A stretch of DNA of 44,165 nucleotides from positions 1 to 44,165 of the forward strand of contig JAKSDJ010000238.1 in the NCBI GenBank assembly GCA_022360155.1, in the 5' to 3' direction. The notes under the pieces were generated by a model, which worked only from the letters and a program-made list of their open reading frames with translations, searched no databases and was not told the origin of the DNA. Of the stretch, positions 25,638 to 35,315 are shown in pieces. Source of the stretch: Chloroflexales bacterium. Its GTDB lineage: Bacteria; Chloroflexota; Chloroflexia; Chloroflexales; Chloroflexaceae. Positions within the stretch are counted from its first letter, which is position 1. Every line of letters starts with the position of its first letter. The position numbers were made by a program, and so were the translations under genes.

Positions 25638-26593
25638 GCAGCCGCCTGCCAAGCTGCGATTTTACCCTCAGACCCGTCCGGTGCGATGGCCGCAACCTTC
25701 AATGACTCGCGAACAGATCACCACGCGCACCGGACGGGTCGTTGACACTTGGCGCTTTCAATCAACCGATTGGCACATACGGTTGCAGCTGCCACGCCCG
25801 CGCGCCCTGAATGAAAGTTCGGGCTCAGCGCTCAAGTCGGCTGATGAAGTTTAACTTTTAAATCGGGTATTTTGGATTACCTACACGCCGCTGCGCTGAG
25901 CCTGCGGTTCTCCGCGCGAAGCCGACCGTTCACGGGCCAGGCGTGCAAGGCGGGAACATACCCGATTAATTTCTTAAAATCCATAAGCCGGCTCGATGCA
26001 GTGCGCTGCAGCGCACGTGCATATTCAGCCTGAACATGCCTGCAAGGTTGTGCCGCTGCAAGTCGCCTTTATCCCCCGCATGCGGGGGGATTTAGGGGGC
26101 TGGCGCAAGGTCACATCAATAGCCCTTTCGTGCATACGGTGCATGCCAATCCGAGCGGGAGCTACCCATCAATCTCCCCGCTGGGGAACCCTGACAGTTC
26201 GGTGCATACGAGTGAGCCGAGCCTGTCGAGGCTCGACCCCTCCACAGATGCGGTGGTCGGAATGCGCATGCGCGGTGGCGGATGCCACCGCTGCGCGGGT
26301 TGGATCGGTGCGGGATGTGTGCGCACGGTGACAAGCAGACGGCTGTCGTTGCAGCGTTCTCGCCTTGTTGCCTCGTTGCCTCGCCGCCTCATCTCGGCGT
26401 CGCCTCGTTCCTCGTCTCCTCATCTCCTTGTCGCCTCGTTCCTCGTTCCTCATTCCTCTGCCACACCTTCCCTTGACAGCCTGCACCCAACTCGGTACAT
26501 TGTGAATGGCATACTACATCGACAAGAACATTCGTGACATGTGCAAAACCGCTTTTGAACAGCTCTCCCAACGAGCCTAGCAAAGGAATAGAA
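25638..26593. other. long non-coding gap with palindromes and simple repeats
   Basis: About 950 bases with no supportable gene. Contains the inverted repeat 25671-25740, a 16-bp perfect palindrome CCCCCGCATGCGGGGG at 26073-26088, and CTCGTTGCCTCGCCGCCTC-like tandem words at 26350-26460. Frames found here are short and of repeat composition. Confidence 0.5.
25671..25740 (+). repeat. 15-bp perfect inverted repeat downstream of the SOD gene
   Basis: Arms GACCCGTCCGGTGCG (25671-25685) and its exact complement (25726-25740) around a 40-nt loop. Located 34 bases after the stop codon; no T run follows. It may act as a 3'-end stabiliser or be a dispersed element. Confidence 0.55.
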
Positions 26594-27913
26594 GTGGACC
26601 AGCCGTTCAACGAACCCTATGATGCCGTGATCGTCGGATCGCGCATCGCTGGCCTGGCAACTGCTGTCCATCTGGCCCGACAGGATGCCCGCGTCTTAGT
26701 GGTCGACCGGGCCACCTTCCCCGCAACCACCGTTTCGTGCCCAATCTTCTACGGCAACAGCATGGCGATGCTGGAGCGACTTGGGGTGATCGAGGCGGTC
26801 GAGGCGTTGCAAGCGCCGAAGATCCGCTATTACGGCATCCGTGTCCCGCACTCGGGCATCGATCTCGTCACCCGCCTGCCCGACTCGCATGGGCGCGACT
26901 ATGCCTACTCGGTGCGCCGCGAACTGCTCGACACGGCGATTTTGCGCACCGTGCAGACCTACCCCAATATCACGATCCGCGAGGGCTTCACGGTGCGCGA
27001 TCTCGTGTGGGGCAATGGTCGTGTGGTGGGCATACGGGGGCGGCAAGGCCGCGGCGCCGACGAGATCATCTATGCCCACGCGGTGATTGGCGCTGATGGC
27101 AAGCGTTCGCTGGTGGCTCGCGCAACCGGCGCAGAGATCTACGACCGGGTGAAGGCCCAAACCTGTATTTTCTATGCCTATTATCGCAACATCAAGCCCA
27201 TCCACGAGCCGAGCGCCATCGTCTATGTCGCTGCTGATCGCCGCACCGGCGTGCTGGTGTTCGACGCCGACAACGACCTGACGGTGATTTCGGTGGGCAT
27301 TCCGGTGGAGGATTTCGCGCAGGCCCGGCGTGATCCCGAAGCTACGCTGGAGCGGACCTGGCGCTCGATTGGCGAGTTGGCCGAGCGGGGGATGCATGCG
27401 GAACGGGCCACCCCGGTGATGGGGCAAGCCCCGGTCGACAGCTATTATCGCCAGTCGTACGGCTTAGGCTGGGCCTTGGTCGGCGATGCCGGTCACTATG
27501 TTGATCCGGTAACCGGACAGGGGATCAACAACGCGCTGCGCGGCGCCGAGTTGCTTGCCGAAGCCTGGAGTCGCACCCGACGGCGAGCCGACTGGATGAG
27601 CGCGCTGGCCGAGTACCAACGCCAGCGCGACCAGGAGACGCGCCCGATCTACAATCTGGTCGCCTTTGGCGAGCGGATGGAGCGGAGCGCGGATATGGGG
27701 ATCGATCTGGGTACGCCGCTGTTTCGCGCGATTGCGCGCCAGCCGCGCCAGGCGCAGCGCTATGTTGGCATTTTCAGCGGTGCGACGACCGTCGCTGCGT
27801 TCTTCAACCCGTTCAATATTGCCAGCATCATGATCGAAGACGGGCTGCGTTACCAACTGCCACAGATGGCTTTCGGCGGTTCGAACCGTGCGGTTGCGCC
27901 AGCGGGCGTGTAG
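26594..27913 (+). CDS. FAD-dependent oxidoreductase, PHBH / geranylgeranyl reductase superfamily
   Basis: 439 aa flavoprotein. The dinucleotide motif is AVIVGSRIAGLATAVHLA, a GxRxAG variant common in this subfamily; the second FAD motif is ALVGDAGHYVDPVTGQGINNAL and the middle motif VIGADGKRS is present. This combination marks group A monooxygenases and related reductases acting on aromatic, isoprenoid or polyketide substrates; the real substrate is unknown. GTG 26594 is preferred because AAAGGAA lies 6-10 bases upstream; an in-frame ATG at 26534 has no ribosome site and lies in repeat-edge sequence. It converges with the SulP gene. Confidence 0.85.
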   Translation: MDQPFNEPYDAVIVGSRIAGLATAVHLARQDARVLVVDRATFPATTVSCPIFYGNSMAMLERLGVIEAVEALQAPKIRYYGIRVPHSGIDLVTRLPDSHGRDYAYSVRRELLDTAILRTVQTYPNITIREGFTVRDLVWGNGRVVGIRGRQGRGADEIIYAHAVIGADGKRSLVARATGAEIYDRVKAQTCIFYAYYRNIKPIHEPSAIVYVAADRRTGVLVFDADNDLTVISVGIPVEDFAQARRDPEATLERTWRSIGELAERGMHAERATPVMGQAPVDSYYRQSYGLGWALVGDAGHYVDPVTGQGINNALRGAELLAEAWSRTRRRADWMSALAEYQRQRDQETRPIYNLVAFGERMERSADMGIDLGTPLFRAIARQPRQAQRYVGIFSGATTVAAFFNPFNIASIMIEDGLRYQLPQMAFGGSNRAVAPAGV

Positions 27914-27931
27914 TCGAAGTATTTTTGCTCC

Positions 27932-28038
27932 CTGGGCGCACAGCCAGTGCGCCCAGACGGACTCTCGTCTCAGCGTGTCCCCGCTTGCCTCGACACGGAC
28001 GAAGCGCCCCGCACGGGCGTCCCAAGCCTGTGCGGGGC
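27932..28038. terminator. two hairpins between convergent genes
   Basis: First: CTGGGCGCAC/GTGCGCCCAG, 10-bp perfect stem, 5-nt loop (27932-27956). Second: GCCCCGCAC/GTGCGGGGC, 9-bp perfect stem, 15-nt loop (28006-28038). They fill the gap between the FAD protein gene (ends 27913) and SulP (ends 28058) and probably insulate the two transcripts. Confidence 0.55.
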
Positions 28039-28057
28039 ATACCATTCAATGTGTGCA

Positions 28058-29776
28058 TCAATATGAACTAGCGGTGGCCTCAGCGCGATCAACTGCTGTG
28101 GTCGCAGCGCGGTCGACTGTAGCGGCTGTCGTGCGATCAATCAGGGTCACTGCTTGCCGTAATGCCTCGGTGCGCTCCAGTACCATGTGATCGGCGGGGA
28201 TGAGCTCGAACGTCCCAAGCCGTTCGAGGATCTGCCGCGCCTCTTCCGAGGGACTCACCAGAAAGATTTGGCGATTGGCGTCAACAGCGTCCTTAATCAC
28301 ATTCTCGATTGCCAGCGAAATGGTGTCATCGAGCAAAGATACATTGCTCAGATCGATCACGATGCTATCATACTGACGCATTGTGGCATGCTCGCGGGCA
28401 ATCGCTTTTGATACACCGAAGATCATTGGCCCGCTCAGGTAAAACAGCAACACGCGACCATTGGCTTTGTCCAGCAGTTGTTTCTCTTCATCGGTCAACG
28501 GAATGGCATCATCAGCGTCGCTGATCGCTTTGACATTCTGCGCTTGCAGGTTGCTCAGGCGCTCAATTGTCAGGATATTGGCAATAAACACGCCCACGCC
28601 AACCGCCACAATCAGGTCGACAAAAACGGTCAGCAGCATGACCCCATACATGATCAGCGTGGTTTGCCACGCCACTTTATGTGCACGCTTGAGGAAGCTC
28701 CAGTCGAGGATATTGATGCCGACTTTCAGCGCAATCCCAGCCAGAACCGCGAGCGGAATGCTTTGGGTTAGTCGTGCGGCGCCCAGGACAACGACCAGCA
28801 ATATCACGACGCGGGTCAGGCCTGATAGCGCGGTGCGCGCACCCGTCTGGATATTCACCACCGTGCCCATCGTGGCGCCTGCGCCCGGCAAACCGCCAAA
28901 CAGACCCGACATCATATTGCCGATTCCCTGCCCGATCAACTCGCGGTTGGACTTGTGCTCGGTGCGGGTCAAGCTGTCGGCGATCATCGCGGTAAGGAGC
29001 GTATCGATACAACCCAGCATACCCAACACGATGCCGTCGATAATCATAATCGTCAGTTGCGCCGCGGTGAAGGTTGGCATCTGGATAGCCGGCAGTCCGA
29101 CTGGGATTTCGCCAATGCGACGGACATCGAAGCTGGCAAATATGGTGATGGAGACGATCGTGCCGACAATCAGCGCGATCAGTTGCGGCGGGGCGTAGCG
29201 ACCCAGCTTTTTAGGCGTCAGGAAGAGGATTGCCAGGGTGAGCGCCCCAAGGGTCGCTTCAACCAGATTAATATTCGCCCACAACGTGGGCAGGTTCCGC
29301 AGCGTTCCAATCACGCCGCCCGGCGGGCTCGACTGCCCCAAAAAGGGCGCAAGCTGTAAGATAATCAAAATAACGCCAATGCCGGACATAAAACCGGAAA
29401 TCACGCTGTAGGGCATCAGCGTGATGTATTTGCCGAGCCTGAACACACCCAGAAGGATCTGGAACACCCCGGCGATCATCACAACCGTGAAGGCCATAGC
29501 CAGGCCATTGTCCGGATTGGTGGCGATCATGGCGGTAATCACAGCCGTCATCACGACGGTCATCGGGCCGGTCGGCTCGGAGATGAGCGTCGGCGTGCCC
29601 CCAAACAGAGCGGCGAACAGGCCCACAAAAACAGCGCCATACAGCCCCGCCGCCGGGCCGGCGCCGGAGGCGACGCCAAAAGCCAATGCGAGCGGTAGTG
29701 AGACGATTGCCGCAGTGATACCGCCGAAAAGATCCCCGCGCAGGTTTTGGAAATGTATGTGATTGGTAAGTTGCAT
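28058..29776 (-). CDS. SulP-family anion transporter with C-terminal STAS domain
   Basis: 572 aa. Residues about 15-400 form the SulP membrane domain, with GGITAAIVSLPLALAFGVASG near the start and the conserved GLFGGLPGAGATMGTVVNIQTG loop. The C-terminal STAS domain (about 440-550) contains the DLSNVSLLDDT loop. The family carries sulfate, bicarbonate or other anions; the loop pattern is also found in cyanobacterial BicA-like bicarbonate carriers, so a carbon-uptake role is possible but not shown. Start ATG 29776 has AGGAGG at 4 bases; an upstream ATG at 29800 is less likely. It stands alone and ends with Ala/Thr/Val-rich repeats (TAATVDRAATTAVDRAEATA). Confidence 0.92.
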   Translation of the reverse strand: MQLTNHIHFQNLRGDLFGGITAAIVSLPLALAFGVASGAGPAAGLYGAVFVGLFAALFGGTPTLISEPTGPMTVVMTAVITAMIATNPDNGLAMAFTVVMIAGVFQILLGVFRLGKYITLMPYSVISGFMSGIGVILIILQLAPFLGQSSPPGGVIGTLRNLPTLWANINLVEATLGALTLAILFLTPKKLGRYAPPQLIALIVGTIVSITIFASFDVRRIGEIPVGLPAIQMPTFTAAQLTIMIIDGIVLGMLGCIDTLLTAMIADSLTRTEHKSNRELIGQGIGNMMSGLFGGLPGAGATMGTVVNIQTGARTALSGLTRVVILLVVVLGAARLTQSIPLAVLAGIALKVGINILDWSFLKRAHKVAWQTTLIMYGVMLLTVFVDLIVAVGVGVFIANILTIERLSNLQAQNVKAISDADDAIPLTDEEKQLLDKANGRVLLFYLSGPMIFGVSKAIAREHATMRQYDSIVIDLSNVSLLDDTISLAIENVIKDAVDANRQIFLVSPSEEARQILERLGTFELIPADHMVLERTEALRQAVTLIDRTTAATVDRAATTAVDRAEATASSY

Positions 29777-30601
29777 ACAACCTCCTAAGGCATGGTTCAA
29801 GATCTCGTTCCAGTGTGGCAGGATGCGAGACAGCGGATATGCGCCGCTATCACCACATCACATCCATCATCCATGACCAGACGGCCTGATCTGACATCGT
29901 GCCTGCGAAGCCGCCCGAAAAGCCATCTGTACAGGCAGTAGTTGGGCGGGCCGGATTGGGAAGTGCGGCAGCTTGAAGCTTACACTCCGAGCCTTCTTCA
30001 GACAGTCTCTCAGCTCGTATGCCTGTTCAGGATCACTGAAACAGGACATGTTGCAGGTCACAGCTTGACTCGCTAAACCGACGACGTATTCGTTGCCTGC
30101 CTTGGAGAATCACAAGATGGGAACAGCAAGCGTGGAACGCCTGGTCTCTGGCGCATACGAAAAGCGTGCGTTAGCTACACCCATAATCGCAATGCGACTG
30201 GTGGAGGGTGCGCCCCGAACTTCTTGTACAACGTGGCGACAGCGCTTTGGTTTTACAACGTGGCCGTTATGGCAACGCGTTGTTGCGGCTTATGGCTGCG
30301 CATCAACCCATATGACGATATCTTGCCATGCTGTACGAGCTAGTCTTCTCCTTCTTCGCTTCTCCTTTCTACTGCTACACATGAGTATGGCCAACTGTGC
30401 TGCGCTGTGTAGTCCATGGTAAAGCTGGGAGTTACGCAGCCCGCATGATGGAGAAACGGTCAACCATCCACGTCAGCCGGAGGTTGTGTGAGTGAGATCC
30501 AGCCGTTTGGAGGAAGCACAACATGAAGTCGTTTGCTATAACGCGTTGAGACCCGAAAGACGCTTAACAGGTTGTGCAACGACGAAAAGGAGTGACCCGC
30601 G
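29777..30601. other. gap without a recognised gene
   Basis: About 820 bases. Short frames exist but none has a ribosome site, domain or plausible composition. CCTGTT...AACAGG (30022-30046) is a modest inverted repeat. I see nothing else to annotate. Confidence 0.4.
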
Positions 30602-30895
30602 ATGAGCAACACTCCAGGCCAGGTGACCATCAACGTCACCCGCGATGAACTGGAAGCGCTGCTGCGCCGGATTGTGCGCGAGGAGTTTGCCCGTTTGCTC
30701 GCCGCGCGCCGGACAGCGGCCCTCGACGACTGGGCTCACGAAGGCCCAGCCGATCCGGATGGCGATACCGCGCTGCTGGCGGAGGCGCTGGCGCTCATCG
30801 AGCGTGAGCAGGCCGCACCGTCGCCACGGATTGGCTGGGATGCGGCAAAAGCAGAGTTGGCGCGGGCAGAGGCGGCGGGTGAGCTACCAGATTGA
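30602..30895 (+). CDS. type II antitoxin-like protein
   Basis: 97 aa, acidic and helical. The first half has a coiled region (DELEALLRRIVREEFARLL); the second half ends in a Glu/Ala-rich helix and the terminus RAEAAGELPD, a pattern I know from Chloroflexota antitoxins encoded before RelE/ParE toxins. AAGGAG lies 9 bases before ATG 30602. Its stop overlaps the start of the following broken toxin by 17 bases, the usual antitoxin-toxin layout. It presumably represses its own promoter as in other such modules; no operator was identified. Confidence 0.65.
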   Translation: MSNTPGQVTINVTRDELEALLRRIVREEFARLLAARRTAALDDWAHEGPADPDGDTALLAEALALIEREQAAPSPRIGWDAAKAELARAEAAGELPD

Positions 30896-31148
30896 GATCA
30901 CCACTGAAGCCCTGGCTGAGGTGAAAGCGCTGCCTGGCTTATATCCGCGCTCAAGCTATTGCGTTGATTGACCTGCCGGCTGCGACGCCACGTCCTCCGC
31001 GCGCGAAAGAACTTCGTGACCAGCCGGGCATCTATTGGATTTGGCTAGCTGGACGCTGGCGTATTGCCTACGAGATAGATGATGAACACAAATGATAGTC
31101 ATTCGACGGATTCGGCGCAAGGCTGAGATTGACTATGATAGCCTGTGA
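30879..31148 (+). pseudogene. RelE/ParE toxin, frameshifted twice
   Basis: Reading from GTG 30879, three pieces in three frames join into one RelE/ParE protein of about 90 aa: SYQIEITTEALAEVKALP, then AYIRAQAIALIDLPAA...KELRDQPGIYWIWLAGRWRIAYEIDDEHK, then MIVIRRIRRKAEIDYDSL ending at TGA 31148. The frame changes lie near 30932-30945 and near 31092. The RWRIAYEID and VIRRIRRK segments match the toxin's strand pattern and its basic RNA-contacting end. The toxin cannot be made whole unless the lesions are sequencing errors. Confidence 0.7.
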
Positions 31149-31557
31149 TTGCACTGGCTCATGCTGGTCCAAAAAGCTGCCAGGAGAACCTGCCAAGTAC
31201 GGCGCCCACACGCCGCAACCCACTGCGCCGATCATTGCCGTCAATACCTAACGCCGTCGTGGCGCTTTTGCCCAACCTACGCCAGATCTTGAACTCCCCC
31301 CGTGATCCACTGGTTGGTGTTGGTTCTGCAAAAGGAGCCCACGCTGTGCTTGTCAATCGCACGCTATCAGAGCTATAGTCGTGATCAGTGCAAAGGTTAT
31401 TGATCCTAGCCAGCGCATAGCAATACCTTTCTATGCTCGAAAATTGCTTCCGCTCAAATTCGGACAGCACCATAGCTTCTGCGGGTAGCATAGCGTGATT
31501 TTGGCAGAAGCTATTCCTTGTGCTCCCCGCTAGACGCCTTCGGGTTACTCTGGGTGC
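31149..31557. other. gap without a recognised gene
   Basis: About 400 bases downstream of the toxin remnant and of the ABC ATPase stop. No domain-bearing frame, repeat or clear terminator was found. Confidence 0.4.
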
Positions 31558-32334
<777 letters not shown>

Positions 32335-32344
32335 GGGCTTATCC

Positions 32345-33418
32345 TTAGCAGCCACGCTGCCGTAGCAACCAGAGAAAGAACGGTCCGCCTAGCGCCGCAG
32401 TCACGATGCCGACGGGGAGTTCCTGCGGTGCGATGATGGTGCGACCCAGCAGATCGACGAACACAAGATAGACCCCGCCGAGGAGTGCGGCGATCGGCAA
32501 CACCCGGCGGTGATCCGCGCCGACGAGCATCCGAGTGATGTGAGGAATCATCAGGCCGACAAAACCAATCGCTCCGCTAATCGCGACCACGACGCCAACG
32601 AGCAGGGAGGTGAGTACGAAGAGTTGAAGCCGAAACCGCTCGATGTTGACCCCAAGGCTTGTTGCGGTTTCTTCACCGGCGAGCAGGGCATTGAGCGAGC
32701 GTGCTTGCAACAGCAGCAGCACCGTTGCTACTGCTACGACCAAACTCGGTAAACCCAGATATTCCCATTTGGCGCGCCCTAAACTTCCTGCAAGCCAAGT
32801 CAGGACCGCCGCTGCGCCGCCGTTCGGCCCGCTCACCCGTAGCACAAGATAGCTCGTAATCGCCTGCAATACATAGGCAAGCGCCACACCGGCCAGAATG
32901 AGCCTGGTGGGGGCGGTGCGCCCGTTCTGCTGGGCCATCAGATAAACAATGATCATTGCCACGAGCGCCCCGCCAAACGCCGCGACTGATAGCGAGAGGC
33001 TTCCAGTGGCGGCGCCTAGCGTGAGCACCGCCACCGCGCCAACCGACGCACCAGACGACACCCCGAAGATATAGGGGTCGGCCAAAGGATTACGCACCAT
33101 CGCTTGCAGCGCTGTGCCACTGACTGACAATGCCGCGCCGACGATCACGGCGAGCAGCACACGCGGCAGGCGAAACACCCAGACGATCTGATCTTCGGTT
33201 GGCGTCCAGTCAACCTCAATTATGTCGGGGAAGAGGTTTCCCACGATGATGCGTACAACTGTGCCAAACGGTATGGCCACTGCTCCTACAGCGACGGCGG
33301 CGATGATAGCAACAACAAGGGCAACAAGCAGGCCAACGATGAGCGACCCGAAGACTGCTACGGTGCGTGGCCGAGCGAGAGGTGCGGCGTGGGGCTGTGA
33401 TTCAACTGTTGTGCTCAC
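32345..33418 (-). CDS. FecCD-family ABC transporter permease
   Basis: 357 aa with about ten membrane helices; homodimer forms the channel. Family motifs: RLPRVLLAVIVGAALSVSGTALQAMVRNPLADPYIFGVSSGASVGA in the first half and GFVGLMIPHITRMLVGADHR in the second (the ATPase coupling helix). The family imports ferric siderophores, heme or cobalamin. The start ATG overlaps the end of the binding-protein gene by 4 bases (33415-33418). Substrate must be judged from the cluster, which points to iron or heme rather than B12, but this is inference. Confidence 0.94.
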   Translation of the reverse strand: MSTTVESQPHAAPLARPRTVAVFGSLIVGLLVALVVAIIAAVAVGAVAIPFGTVVRIIVGNLFPDIIEVDWTPTEDQIVWVFRLPRVLLAVIVGAALSVSGTALQAMVRNPLADPYIFGVSSGASVGAVAVLTLGAATGSLSLSVAAFGGALVAMIIVYLMAQQNGRTAPTRLILAGVALAYVLQAITSYLVLRVSGPNGGAAAVLTWLAGSLGRAKWEYLGLPSLVVAVATVLLLLQARSLNALLAGEETATSLGVNIERFRLQLFVLTSLLVGVVVAISGAIGFVGLMIPHITRMLVGADHRRVLPIAALLGGVYLVFVDLLGRTIIAPQELPVGIVTAALGGPFFLWLLRQRGC

Positions 33419-34560
33419 TCAAACACCTCGGGATGAAGTGCGTGCGCAATCCGCTCAAAGCCATCCATGATCCGAATGCCAGCCTCGGTCTCGATTGTCG
33501 GAATGGGATAGAGCCGGTTGTTCTGCACCGCAGGCACGGTTGGGAAGATTTCGCGCAGGAAGGCAATCGAGTCTTCAGGCGCTTGGCCAGGATAGTATCC
33601 TACTAGGATGACTTCCGGCTGTGCAGCCGCGAACTCTTCCACACTGATTTGAAAGCCATCGGTGTCGATCACATCCACACCGCCAGCTTTGTCCATCAGG
33701 TCGGCCCAGATCCCCAAGCTCAACACAAAGACCGGCCCCTCGCCGCCGTTGTAGAATGCCACCGGTATCGGCTCTTGTTCAGCGACTTTGGACAGAATCG
33801 CAGTCTCCCTGTCCTGCAATGCGGTAATCAGCGTGTTGGCCCGATTGGAGACGCCAAAGATCCGCCCAAGCATTTCCAGGTCGTTGTAAACCGTCTCGGT
33901 CGATTTGGTTTGAGAGGCGGGGTCGGTTGGCGTGCAGCTTCCGCCGGTGGAAATAACTTGTGCATCGGTCGCTTCGATCTCTGCAACAGTGGCATAGCCT
34001 TGCGCTGGATCGAAGGCGAAGCCTTCCAGCCCTTCAGAGACAACAAGATCAGGCTGCTCGCTGAATAACACTTCTTTAGAGGGCCAAACCATTGTTGAGC
34101 CAAGCTGCTTGATGTTGTCGTTCAATACAGCCAGATCTTCTGGCAGCGTGGTGTAGTTGCCCGCCAACGCTACTATTCGATCGGCCACGCCCAACGCCAG
34201 CAGCATCTCGTTTGGCGGCTGCCACAGACTGATCACCCGTTCTGGCGGCTGCACGAAGGTCAGCGAACGCCCGCAGTTTTCGATTGTCACTGGGAAGGCG
34301 GTAAGATCAGTCTCTGCTGGCGGCAATCCGGCGGCAACGCTTGGACCGTCGTTCTGGGCGGCGCTGAGGCTACTTGACCGAGCATTGAGCATATTCGTTG
34401 CTTCCGACGCCTCGCTTGGCGCCGCTGTTGTCGGATTCGTCTCCACAGCATCACTGATTGCAGCAGGTGGATTGGCGGCGTCTTGTTCGGTTGCAGGCGC
34501 GCTCCCGCACGCGACGAGAAAACCGATCAAGAGGGACAGTGTCAAACCATGTATCTTCAT
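33415..34560 (-). CDS. periplasmic-binding lipoprotein of FecB/BtuF type
   Basis: 381 aa. Lipoprotein signal with lipobox LVAC (Cys18), a low-complexity linker to about residue 85, then the two-lobed class III binding fold: FPVTIENCGRSLTFVQPPERVISLW and later PDLVVSEGLEGF, EIEATDAQVISTGG and KAGGVDVID. It captures the ligand outside the membrane and delivers it to the FecCD permease. The ligand-binding residues cannot be read safely. It overlaps the PfpI gene by 4 bases. Confidence 0.92.
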   Translation of the reverse strand: MKIHGLTLSLLIGFLVACGSAPATEQDAANPPAAISDAVETNPTTAAPSEASEATNMLNARSSSLSAAQNDGPSVAAGLPPAETDLTAFPVTIENCGRSLTFVQPPERVISLWQPPNEMLLALGVADRIVALAGNYTTLPEDLAVLNDNIKQLGSTMVWPSKEVLFSEQPDLVVSEGLEGFAFDPAQGYATVAEIEATDAQVISTGGSCTPTDPASQTKSTETVYNDLEMLGRIFGVSNRANTLITALQDRETAILSKVAEQEPIPVAFYNGGEGPVFVLSLGIWADLMDKAGGVDVIDTDGFQISVEEFAAAQPEVILVGYYPGQAPEDSIAFLREIFPTVPAVQNNRLYPIPTIETEAGIRIMDGFERIAHALHPEVFE

Positions 34561-35255
34561 GACTGCAGTCCTCCCTCCGATGTTGTAGTGATGCGGCTTG
34601 CCTGCATCGCATGGTTTTGCTCGGCCCTAGCGCGCATCAGTGTCCGCACTAGGTCACGAACGTTATCGGGGGCCTTGTCAAAAGCGCCAGTATCAAACGG
34701 TGGCTGTGGATCGTACTCTAATGCAAGCTGCGTCGCCTGCGCCCACTCCTCACCGGCAAGATTTGCAGCCAGCAGCAGCGCCATGTCGATTCCTGCCGAT
34801 ACTCCTGCTGCTGTGATGATTTTGCCGTGCTGTACGTACCGCTCTGGCACGCAGGTCGCGCCGACCTGTGCAAGATGATCGCGTGAAGCCCAGTGTGTTG
34901 TGGCGCGTACGCCCTGGAGCAGCCCCGCCGCCCCCAGGATAAACGCCCCGGTACAGACCGAACTGGTCCAACGAGCGGTGGCGTGTGCGCTACGCACCCA
35001 ATCCAGGATGCGCTTGTTCTGTGCGGCTTGCATTGTTCCTTCGCCTCCGCCAGGGATCACTAGCATATCGGGATGTGGTATGTCATCGAGGTTCGCTGTG
35101 GCAACAATCGTCAACGCCTTGGTATCGGTTTGTACCGGCCCAGCCGTCTCGGCGACGAAATGCACTTGGGTATCGGGCAGGCTGACCAGCACTTCGTAGG
35201 GGCCAACAGCATCGAGGGCGGTGAATCCATCGTAGAGTAATATTGCAATCTGCAT
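34557..35255 (-). CDS. DJ-1/PfpI-family protein
   Basis: 232 aa of the DJ-1/PfpI superfamily, resembling the N-terminal domain of GlxA-type regulators but without an AraC DNA-binding part. Nucleophile Cys101 in TSSVCTGAFILG with the following THWASRDHL; Glu near ILLYDGFTALDAVGPYE matches the conserved acid region. Members act as isonitrile hydratases, glyoxalases or chaperones. Here it is locked by 4-base overlaps into the ABC operon, so it probably handles or senses the imported ligand. The exact reaction is unknown. Confidence 0.85.
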   Translation of the reverse strand: MQIAILLYDGFTALDAVGPYEVLVSLPDTQVHFVAETAGPVQTDTKALTIVATANLDDIPHPDMLVIPGGGEGTMQAAQNKRILDWVRSAHATARWTSSVCTGAFILGAAGLLQGVRATTHWASRDHLAQVGATCVPERYVQHGKIITAAGVSAGIDMALLLAANLAGEEWAQATQLALEYDPQPPFDTGAFDKAPDNVRDLVRTLMRARAEQNHAMQASRITTTSEGGLQS

Positions 35256-35315
35256 ATGGCTGTTTATTCTCCATAAGACCCGAAGTGTTCGAACAACTCT
35301 GCAGGTCGCGTGAAC

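Noticed and set aside
25671-25740. Inverted repeat after the SOD gene considered as a rho-independent terminator
   Set aside because: The 40-nt loop and absence of a T run do not fit; kept only as an inverted repeat.
26350-26460. Repeats of CTCGTTGCCTC type considered as a CRISPR array
   Set aside because: Units are short and irregular with no constant repeat-spacer length, and no cas gene is present.
28461-29198. A 245-codon plus-strand frame opposite the SulP gene
   Set aside because: Antisense shadow; its pattern of hydrophobic and small residues mirrors the transporter.
30093-30422. A 109-codon plus-strand frame
   Set aside because: No ribosome site, low-complexity C-terminus (Ser/Leu/Phe runs) and no domain.
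32643-32852. A short plus-strand frame in the permease gene
   Set aside because: Antisense shadow of the FecCD permease.
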